From NCBI GenBank assembly GCA_946887045.1, contig CAMPKC010000092.1, forward strand, positions 1-7,433: 7,433 nt of DNA. Direction: 5' to 3'. Position 1 is the stretch's first letter. Each line of letters begins with the position of its first letter. Positions 1 to 5,231 of this stretch are shown one piece after another. A program made the position numbers and the translations under genes. The DNA comes from an uncultured Sphingobacteriaceae bacterium. Its GTDB lineage: Bacteria > Bacteroidota > Bacteroidia > Sphingobacteriales > Sphingobacteriaceae. The notes below the pieces were generated by a model that saw nothing but the letters and a program-made list of their open reading frames with translations, was not told where the DNA came from and made no database searches.

Positions 1-468
1 TTCGATATTAAAAACGGTGCTCTTCTGAATTTCGAGCCAATGCAAAAAATAGGAAATTTTGCTTTTCCTAACAGAGACTTTTCTAATATAACCTTCACCA
101 ATCTAAAAAACACTCTGGATATAAAAGGCAGCAAGATCACCATTCATCCCATGTACATCCAATCAAGCGTTCTTAATTTATATATCGAAGGGGTCTATGG
201 CATGCCTGTGGGATCCGACATCTTCCTTAGAATTCCTATTCGTAACCCGAAGAGAGATATTGGGCTATCCGATAGTTTAAAAAGAGAAAGATTCGATAAC
301 GGGATTGTGATAAATTTAAGAGGTCAGGATGATGAAAATGGAAATGTGAAATTCAAGCTTGGCAAAAAAGATGAGGAGAAGGACAAGGAGAAAGAAGCGA
401 AAGGGAGAGAAAAACAGGGACGAGCAGTAAGAAAAAAGGAAAAAGAGGAACAAAAAAGTTTACGTTAA
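1..468 (+). CDS. AsmA-like envelope protein, C-terminal fragment (5' end outside window)
   Basis: The frame is open from base 1, so this is the 3' end of a larger gene; 155 residues are visible. The first 100 or so residues look like the C-terminal beta-rich region of Bacteroidota AsmA-family proteins: an FEPM motif (residues 11-14), an isoleucine/valine-rich FTNL...LDIKGSKITIHPM stretch, then SSVLNLYIEG and a series of short beta-strand-like segments. AsmA-family proteins are large, envelope-spanning or inner-membrane-anchored proteins linked to outer-membrane biogenesis and lipid transport; that role is family knowledge and not visible here. The last 35-40 residues are a low-complexity Lys/Glu/Arg tail, probably disordered, encoded by an almost pure purine tract. 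No terminator with a T-run follows the stop. The AsmA assignment rests on remembered motif flavour and only the C-terminus is present. Confidence 0.72.
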   Translation, partial: FDIKNGALLNFEPMQKIGNFAFPNRDFSNITFTNLKNTLDIKGSKITIHPMYIQSSVLNLYIEGVYGMPVGSDIFLRIPIRNPKRDIGLSDSLKRERFDNGIVINLRGQDDENGNVKFKLGKKDEEKDKEKEAKGREKQGRAVRKKEKEEQKSLR

Positions 469-481
469 GGGGCAAAAATCT

Positions 482-534
482 CTGTTTTTTTCTTTTACAC
501 GGATCTATTTTTGAAATAGAATAAAAAAAAACAG
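482..534. repeat. Nested AT-rich inverted repeat downstream of the AsmA-like gene
   Basis: The outer arms CTGTTTTTTT (482-491) and AAAAAAACAG (525-534) are perfect reverse complements of 10 bp. Inside them lies a second perfect 7-bp hairpin, TCTATTT-TTG-AAATAGA (504-520). It starts 13 bases after the stop codon of the upstream gene, so it may mark the 3' end of that mRNA. It is not a classical intrinsic terminator because no T-run follows the 3' arm on the + strand and the stems are almost all A-T pairs. Outside this element, the 469-747 gap shows no open frame of useful length, no RNA gene and no clear promoter next to the following gene. Confidence 0.5.
506..513 (+). promoter_or_regulatory. 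Possible Bacteroidota -7 element (TATTTTTG)
   Basis: TATTTTTG is an exact match to the Bacteroidota -7 consensus TAnnTTTG. It lies inside the small hairpin at 504-520, about 235 bases upstream of the DUF2892 gene. No TTTG-like -33 element is seen at the usual distance; the upstream sequence is only a T-run. The match may be chance in AT-rich sequence. Confidence 0.25.
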
Positions 535-747
535 TAAAGCCAAGGCGACAAGTATAGAGTGAATCGATTTCATTTTGAAGTTAATTTTCTACCCAAAATT
601 AGACTGTATCAGATGCCCAACAATCCCAATTAGGCGAGCAGAATGAAATAATCGGCAAGCGACGGATTTCAGACGGCAAACAAATATCAAGAAAATAGAA
701 AACAGTCTTTTACATACAGGGTTATCCTTAAAACATCATCAAAAACC

Positions 748-1050
748 ATGGAAAATTCAATGATTAACAAACTCTCGGACACTTTAAATAGTTCCATCCT
801 TCAAGAAAATACAAATGGTAATGTTGGAAAATCGGAACGTATTGTCTCAATAGGCAGCGGAGCGTTCATTGCTTTAAAAGGCATTAGCAACGTTTTTTCA
901 CATCCTTATTTAGCAATAACAGAACTGGGTTTAGGAGGCGTGCTGCTTTATAGAGGACTAACAGGATACTGCCCTATTAAAGAAAAAATGGAACGCGAGA
1001 ATGCCGCCCCCACAGTGCCGGTTACGGCTATGCCGACAGAATCGTATTAA
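748..1050 (+). CDS. DUF2892-family small inner-membrane protein
   Basis: This gene encodes 100 residues. The core matches the DUF2892 (YgaP-like transmembrane) pattern: a polar N-terminus, then NVGKSERIVSIGSG (residues 25-38), a first hydrophobic helix at about 33-50, a short turn with His-Pro, a second hydrophobic helix at about 53-70, and the family ending RGLTGYCP (69-76). The rest is a short polar tail containing several Pro residues. It is probably a two-helix membrane protein; its biochemical role is unknown, though the Cys-Pro motif is a family hallmark. The start at 748 gives a length usual for the family, but an in-frame ATG at 760 is an equally possible start because neither has a Shine-Dalgarno sequence. 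A hairpin terminator follows the stop closely, so this is probably the last or only gene of its transcript. Confidence 0.8.
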   Translation: MENSMINKLSDTLNSSILQENTNGNVGKSERIVSIGSGAFIALKGISNVFSHPYLAITELGLGGVLLYRGLTGYCPIKEKMERENAAPTVPVTAMPTESY

Positions 1051-1056
1051 TTATCT

Positions 1057-1085
1057 AAGCTCCCGGTGACGGGAGTTTTGAGTTT
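1057..1085 (+). terminator. Intrinsic terminator after the DUF2892 gene
   Basis: The stem CTCCCG (1060-1065) pairs with CGGGAG (1070-1075) around a GTGA tetraloop. A-T and G-T pairs extend the base, and TTTTGAGTTT follows. It begins 7 bases after the stop codon at 1048-1050. The T-tract is interrupted, so efficiency may be moderate. Confidence 0.8.
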
Positions 1086-1146
1086 ACCGCCTCTTCCTGG
1101 GTTCCAAACTTAATATCATCTAAATATCTCTCTCGTTCTTCCGTCC

Positions 1147-1178
1147 TTCTGCTAAAGCTATATGATTTTGTACTTTTG
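1147..1178 (+). promoter_or_regulatory. Candidate Bacteroidota promoter of hemW, possibly leaderless
   Basis: TACTTTTG (1171-1178) is an exact TAnnTTTG -7 box. A weak -33-like TTCTG (1147-1151) lies 19 bases upstream, within the 17-23 spacing known for this promoter class. The box ends only 6 bases before the hemW ATG at 1185, so transcription would be expected to start at or within a few bases of the start codon. Confidence 0.55.
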
Positions 1179-1184
1179 TGTAAC

Positions 1185-2315
1185 ATGGCCGGAATTTATC
1201 TCCACATCCCTTTTTGCAAACAAGCTTGTCATTATTGTGATTTTCATTTTACTACTTCGCTGAAATATAAAGATGAGCTATTGCAGGCAATGCATTCAGA
1301 ACTTGATCTGCAACAAAGCTATCTTGGAAAACAAAACATTGAAACGATTTACTTCGGAGGGGGTACTCCATCTCTGATCGGTGCTACAGAAATTCAAAAG
1401 TTGATTGACAAAATCATGCAGATTCATACAGTCAAAGCGGATGCGGAAATTACGCTGGAAGCAAACCCGGACGATTTAGATCTTGCAACGGTTCGGGATT
1501 TAAAACACACTAATATTAACCGGTTCAGCATCGGAATCCAATCTTTTTTCGAGGAAGATCTTTTATGGATGAACCGGGCCCATAACGCTGCAGAAGCAGA
1601 CAGCTCCGTAAAACGCATGCAGGATGCAGGATTTGAAAATATAACCCTGGATTTGATCTACGGATATCCATTGCTAAGCGACCAGAAATGGAAGTCGAAT
1701 ATTAAAAAAGTCATTGACTTAAATATTCCGCATATTTCGGCTTATGCGATGACGGTTGAGCCAAAGACAGCATTAGCTTCCTTCATCGCTAAAGGCAAAC
1801 AGGAGATTATGAATGAATCCCAGAGTGCAGCGCAATATCTGGAACTCATAGAATCGCTTTCTGAGGCTGGTTTTGAACACTATGAAACTTCAAACTTTGC
1901 AAAGCCCGGCTGTTATTCAAAACACAATACCAATTACTGGAAAGGCATTTCTTACCTCGGAATTGGTCCCTCCGCCCATTCTTTTAATGGAAACACCAGG
2001 CAATGGAACGTAGCCAATAATGCAAAATACATTGATGGCATTTTAAAAGGAAATATCCCTGCCGAACAGGAAGTTCTCACTACGGCAAATCGGGTAAATG
2101 AGTACATAATGACTTCCCTACGTACTAAATGGGGCATGCATTTGAATGAAATTGAAAGCAGATTCGGCGCAGATTATAAATTACATATCGAAAGCGACTT
2201 GCAACCCTTTATTGAAAAAAATCATATTGTTCTGAAGAATAATGTAGCCACACTTACATCACAGGGTAAGCTTTTTGCTGATAGGATCAGCTCAGAGTTA
2301 TTTGTAGAAGAGTAA
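1185..2315 (+). CDS. hemW: HemW, radical-SAM heme chaperone
   Basis: This gene encodes a 376-residue cytoplasmic radical-SAM protein of the HemW family (formerly annotated as oxygen-independent coproporphyrinogen III oxidase-like), which binds heme and delivers it to target proteins. The N-terminus MAGIYLHIPFC leads into the [4Fe-4S] motif CxxxCxxC (Cys11, Cys15, Cys18). The sequence CHYCDF lacks the fourth Cys of true HemN, which favours HemW. Further marks are the SAM-binding GGGTPS (58-63), EANPDD (92-97), GIQSF (117-121), LDLIYGYP (155-162), YETSNFA (233-239), HNTNYW (247-252) and GIGPSAHSF (259-267), followed by the HemW C-terminal domain with NEYIMTSLR. Length is normal for the family. 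An in-frame TTG at 1176 lies inside the predicted -7 promoter box and would add three non-conserved residues, so ATG 1185 is preferred. There is no Shine-Dalgarno sequence. Confidence 0.95.
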   Translation: MAGIYLHIPFCKQACHYCDFHFTTSLKYKDELLQAMHSELDLQQSYLGKQNIETIYFGGGTPSLIGATEIQKLIDKIMQIHTVKADAEITLEANPDDLDLATVRDLKHTNINRFSIGIQSFFEEDLLWMNRAHNAAEADSSVKRMQDAGFENITLDLIYGYPLLSDQKWKSNIKKVIDLNIPHISAYAMTVEPKTALASFIAKGKQEIMNESQSAAQYLELIESLSEAGFEHYETSNFAKPGCYSKHNTNYWKGISYLGIGPSAHSFNGNTRQWNVANNAKYIDGILKGNIPAEQEVLTTANRVNEYIMTSLRTKWGMHLNEIESRFGADYKLHIESDLQPFIEKNHIVLKNNVATLTSQGKLFADRISSELFVEE

Positions 2316-2441
2316 AAAAAACAATGTTTATATTTTCCTTCTTAAAATCAAACACTTACAAAAAAGATTCCGATTAGAAAATCCGACCTACAGCCTTCCT
2401 TCGTAATTCTTCATGATTTACAAATTAAACCCTTATACAAC

Positions 2442-2990
2442 ATGAAGAAAATTTTTACTGTAATAGCATTAGTAGCTAGTGTAATTACAACCCAGTCATT
2501 TGCTCAAAAAACTAAAATGGTAGGTGGTGCTGCCATGTATTCTACAAAAGACATTGTAGATAATGCTGTAAATTCAAAAGACCATACCACCTTGGTTACC
2601 GCGGTTAAAGCAGCCGGATTGGTAGAAACACTTAAATCGGAAGGACCATTTACCGTTTTCGCCCCTACCAACGCAGCTTTCAATAAACTGCCCGAAGGAA
2701 CCGTATCAACCTTGGTTAAACCTGAAAATAAAGCAATGCTGACCTCTATTTTGACTTATCATGTTTTAGCGGGTAAATTAGGTTCTGCCGAAATTGCAGC
2801 AGCCATTAAAGCCGGAAAAGGCACAGCAGAATTTAAAACAGTAAATGGTGGACGGATCTGGGCGATGATGAAAGGAAAAAAAGATCTGATTCTAAAAGAT
2901 GAAAAAGGAGGAATGTCTAAAGTTACGATAGCCGACGTATTTCAGAAAAACGGCGTAATACACGTTATCGACACCGTAATAATGCCTTAA
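2442..2990 (+). CDS. Secreted single-domain fasciclin (FAS1) protein
   Basis: This gene encodes 182 residues. Residues 1-21 form a Sec signal peptide: the KK at 2-3, a hydrophobic core, and a likely cleavage after Ser-Phe-Ala21 before Gln22. No lipobox Cys is present, so the product should be periplasmic or secreted, not a lipoprotein. A single FAS1 domain fills about residues 35-182, with the H1 motif GPFTVFAPTNAAF (68-80), the central YHV (106-108), and the H2 motif NGVIHVIDTVIMP (170-182) at the very end. FAS1 domains serve in adhesion and surface interactions; the ligand of this protein cannot be told. The preceding 126-bp gap has no clear -7 box and no Shine-Dalgarno sequence, only an A/C/T-rich leader. 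A strong terminator follows, so it is probably transcribed alone. Confidence 0.93.
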   Translation: MKKIFTVIALVASVITTQSFAQKTKMVGGAAMYSTKDIVDNAVNSKDHTTLVTAVKAAGLVETLKSEGPFTVFAPTNAAFNKLPEGTVSTLVKPENKAMLTSILTYHVLAGKLGSAEIAAAIKAGKGTAEFKTVNGGRIWAMMKGKKDLILKDEKGGMSKVTIADVFQKNGVIHVIDTVIMP

Positions 2991-3012
2991 GTAATTTTTC
3001 GCAAGTCACCGT

Positions 3013-3038
3013 AAAACCCGCCTTCAGGCGGGTTTTTT
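3013..3038 (+). terminator. Strong intrinsic terminator after the fasciclin gene
   Basis: CCCGCC (3017-3022) pairs with GGCGGG (3027-3032) around a TTCA loop. Four A-T pairs (3013-3016 with 3033-3036) extend the stem, and the T-run covers 3033-3038. It lies 22 bases after the stop codon. The A-tract on the 5' side would let it act in the other direction too, though no gene is seen on the - strand. Confidence 0.93.
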
Positions 3039-3092
3039 AGTTTATATTTCTCCAAACAGAAAGCAGAAAAGTAAACCTTTAATTATAAACGA

Positions 3093-3100
3093 TACATTTG
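3093..3100 (+). promoter_or_regulatory. Candidate -7 promoter element of the sugar kinase gene, possibly leaderless
   Basis: TACATTTG is an exact TAnnTTTG match. It ends 3 bases before the ATG at 3104, so the predicted transcript would begin at or next to the start codon. No convincing TTTG -33 element is seen 17-23 bases upstream, which lowers confidence. Confidence 0.45.
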
Positions 3101-3103
3101 TCA

Positions 3104-3985
3104 ATGCGTCAGGTAGTTTGTTTTGGAGAAATATTGTGGGACAATTTTCCAAGCGGAAAAATGGCAGGCGGAGCTCCTATGAATGTGGCTTTACATCTGC
3201 ATAAGCAAGGGATAGACAGCCGCCTGATCAGCAGCGTGGGAAAAGATCAAAACGGAAAAGATCTGATAGCCTTTCTGGCAAAAAATGGCTTATCAACTGA
3301 ATTTATTCAGCAACATTCAACCTTACCTACCGGGATAGTTGAGGTGGAACTTGATGAAAACAAGCAAGCCACATACACCATAGTAAAACCAGTTGCCTGG
3401 GATGAAATCGTTTATCAGGAAAACCTGACCACGCTAAGCAGTACGGCAGATGCATTGGTATTCGGCAGCCTGGCCTGCAGAAGCGAAATAAGTTACCATA
3501 CATTATTGAAGCTAACTGAGACCAGTAAAATCTCCATTTTCGACATGAATCTGCGTCCGCCGCATTTTGAGATGAGCATTTTAAAAAACTTGATAAAAAG
3601 AAGCTCCGTGCTCAAAGTCAACGAACATGAACTGGAATATCTTACAACCCATTGGTCGATAGAAACAGCAGACGTTGAAAGTCAATTAAGAAAACTAAGC
3701 AATATCACCCAAATCTCAACCATTTGCGTAACACTGGGTGATAAAGGTGCCTGTATTTTCCATGAAGGAGAGTTTTATAGTCATCCTGGTTTCTCAATAA
3801 AAGTGGCCGACACCGTAGGCGCCGGAGATTCATTTCTGGCTGCCTTTATTTATGGCTACTTACAAAACGCGCCAATGCAGCAAACGTTAAGCAGAGCTTG
3901 TGCAGCAGGGGCATTGGTGGCTTCAAGGCACGGCGCCAATCCCCATTATACTCTCGATGAAATAACTGAGATCACCAATTTTTAA
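3104..3985 (+). CDS. PfkB-family carbohydrate kinase (fructokinase-like)
   Basis: This gene encodes a 293-residue cytoplasmic ribokinase/PfkB-family kinase that phosphorylates a sugar with ATP. The N-terminal substrate-binding signature is GGAPMNVALHL (22-32). FDMNLRPP (146-153) and KVNEHEL (171-177) are the mid-protein conserved motifs. The second PfkB signature DTVGAGDSF (236-244) carries the anion hole and the probable catalytic base Asp242. The start CFGEILWD and the GGAPMN form resemble bacterial fructokinases, but ribose, adenosine or other sugars cannot be excluded. An in-frame TTG at 3098 lies inside the predicted promoter box and adds two residues outside the family consensus, so ATG 3104 is chosen. 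No sugar transporter, hydrolase or regulator gene sits beside it to indicate the substrate. No terminator is visible before the VWA gene, 75 bases on. Confidence 0.92.
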   Translation: MRQVVCFGEILWDNFPSGKMAGGAPMNVALHLHKQGIDSRLISSVGKDQNGKDLIAFLAKNGLSTEFIQQHSTLPTGIVEVELDENKQATYTIVKPVAWDEIVYQENLTTLSSTADALVFGSLACRSEISYHTLLKLTETSKISIFDMNLRPPHFEMSILKNLIKRSSVLKVNEHELEYLTTHWSIETADVESQLRKLSNITQISTICVTLGDKGACIFHEGEFYSHPGFSIKVADTVGAGDSFLAAFIYGYLQNAPMQQTLSRACAAGALVASRHGANPHYTLDEITEITNF

Positions 3986-4032
3986 TTTTACAAAGTCATA
4001 ACATCCCCTGCAATACAAACATTTAAATTCGT

Positions 4033-4062
4033 TATAAGGTATATCAATATAAGGTAAATCAT
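4033..4062 (+). repeat. 15-bp imperfect tandem repeat duplicating the ribosome-binding region
   Basis: Two adjacent 15-base units, 4033-4047 and 4048-4062, are identical at 13 of 15 positions and share TATAAGGTA. The second unit ends in the first two bases of the VWA start codon. It places AAGG (4051-4054) 6 bases before the ATG, a short match to the anti-Shine-Dalgarno sequence and the only such case in this window. The first copy places AAGG at 4036-4039 with no start codon at the matching position. Confidence 0.6.
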
Positions 4063-5158
4063 GCGCGGCCACTCCTTTTCAAAATATATATCGAATGAAC
4101 TTCCAAAAGGAGGTTTTGACGAACTCTTGAAGCTATTTCTCGAACTGCTTAACTACACCTCGGGTGATGCTAATGAGGCGCTTGCCTGGATGAATGAGCT
4201 CGATAAGCAATATAACCTCACCAACGATGAGTATGGAATGGGAGATTTCATAGATGACCTGAAGAATAAAGGTTACCTGAGTTCTGATGATGAAAAAGGC
4301 GGCTTCAAAATCACTGGCAAAACGGAACAATCCATTCGCAAATCCGCGCTCGAAGAAATTTTCGGAAAACTAAAAAAATCCGGTAAAGGGAATCATAACA
4401 CCAATATTTCAGGGATTGGTGAAGAAAAAAATGCAGACCGGCGCGAGTTCCAATTTGGAGACAGCCTGGACCAGATTGACATGACTGCATCAATCCATAA
4501 TGCTCAGATAAACCATGGTATTGGCGATTTTACACTTACCGAGCGTGATCTGGAAGTTGAAGAAAAAGATTATAAATCAATTTCCTCGACAGTATTGATG
4601 ATCGATATTTCTCATTCGATGATTCTTTATGGGGAGGACCGCATAACCCCTGCTAAAAAAGTAGCCATGGCTTTAGCTGAATTGATTAAAACGAAATATC
4701 CTAAAGACACGCTGGATATTGTTGTTTTTGGAAACGATGCCTGGCCTATAACATTAAAAGAACTACCGTATTTACAGGTGGGGCCATACCATACCAACAC
4801 ATACGCCGGACTCGAGTTGGCTGCAGATATTCTTCGAAGAAGGAAAACTCATAATAAACAGATATTTATGATCACAGACGGCAAGCCAACCTGCCTGAAA
4901 GAAGGTAATAAATATTATAAAAACAGTATTGGACTCGACCGTAAGGTTGTAAACAAAACACTGAACAAAGCGGCTGAGTGTAAACGTCTGAACATCCCCA
5001 TTACAACCTTCATGATTGCAAAAGATCCTTACCTGCAACAGTTTGTTCGTAAGTTTACCGAAATTAATGGTGGCAAGGCATTCTACAGTTCGTTGAAAGG
5101 ACTGGGCGAATATATATTTGAAGATTACATCAGAAACAGAAGAAGAACAGTTAGATAA
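4061..5158 (+). CDS. VWA-domain protein, partner of the downstream AAA+ ATPase
   Basis: This gene encodes 365 residues with no signal peptide or membrane helix, so it is probably cytoplasmic. Residues 1-100 form a mostly helical N-terminal region (GHSFSKY, then LLKLFLELL). Residues 100-170 are a polar linker. Residues 175-355 are a von Willebrand factor A domain with a complete metal-ion-dependent adhesion site: DISHS (Asp182, Ser184, Ser186), Thr245 in HTNTYAGL, and Asp273 in ITDGKP. The intact site predicts Mg2+-dependent binding of an acidic ligand. The C-terminus is strongly basic (RNRRRTVR). The neighbouring ATPase gene 73 bases on suggests a MoxR-VWA or Mg-chelatase I-D-like complex. 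True chelatase is unlikely as no tetrapyrrole-pigment genes are nearby. The start is supported by AAGG 6 bases upstream. Confidence 0.9.
   Translation: MRGHSFSKYISNELPKGGFDELLKLFLELLNYTSGDANEALAWMNELDKQYNLTNDEYGMGDFIDDLKNKGYLSSDDEKGGFKITGKTEQSIRKSALEEIFGKLKKSGKGNHNTNISGIGEEKNADRREFQFGDSLDQIDMTASIHNAQINHGIGDFTLTERDLEVEEKDYKSISSTVLMIDISHSMILYGEDRITPAKKVAMALAELIKTKYPKDTLDIVVFGNDAWPITLKELPYLQVGPYHTNTYAGLELAADILRRRKTHNKQIFMITDGKPTCLKEGNKYYKNSIGLDRKVVNKTLNKAAECKRLNIPITTFMIAKDPYLQQFVRKFTEINGGKAFYSSLKGLGEYIFEDYIRNRRRTVR
5093..5120 (+). promoter_or_regulatory. Possible internal promoter for the AAA+ gene
   Basis: TTG (5093-5095), 17 bases, then TATATTTG (5113-5120) fits the TTG-N17-23-TAnnTTTG pattern. 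It lies in the last codons of the VWA gene, 111 bases upstream of the AAA+ start. It is inside coding sequence, where such matches can arise by chance; it would let the ATPase be made independently of its VWA partner. Confidence 0.25.
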
Positions 5159-5194
5159 CCTCGCCCCCAGCCCTTCCCAAAGAAGAGAGGAGCG
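5159..5194. repeat. Candidate dispersed GC-rich intergenic repeat, degenerate palindrome
   Basis: Directly after the VWA stop comes a C-rich left part (CCTCGCCCCCAGCCCTTCCC) and a purine-rich right part (AAGAGAGGAGC). These form an imperfect stem with two C-A mismatches and one G-T pair around AAAG. The composition is unlike the surrounding A-rich sequence. It resembles short palindromic repeats that recur between genes in many Bacteroidota genomes; that comparison is from memory, and only one copy is visible here. It could act as an mRNA stability hairpin between the two genes. Confidence 0.4.
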
Positions 5195-5231
5195 TAACAC
5201 CTTAACTGGCTGAGACACCAACAAAAAAGAA

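Noticed and set aside
1176..1184. TTG as the hemW start
   Set aside because: It falls inside the predicted -7 box and adds residues not seen at HemW N-termini; ATG 1185 gives the conserved start.
2316..2441. Terminator or promoter between hemW and the fasciclin gene
   Set aside because: Only weak 4-5 bp inverted repeats and no TAnnTTTG match were found; nothing strong enough to call.
3098..3103. TTG as the sugar kinase start
   Set aside because: It overlaps the TACATTTG box, and ATG follows two codons later at the expected family start.
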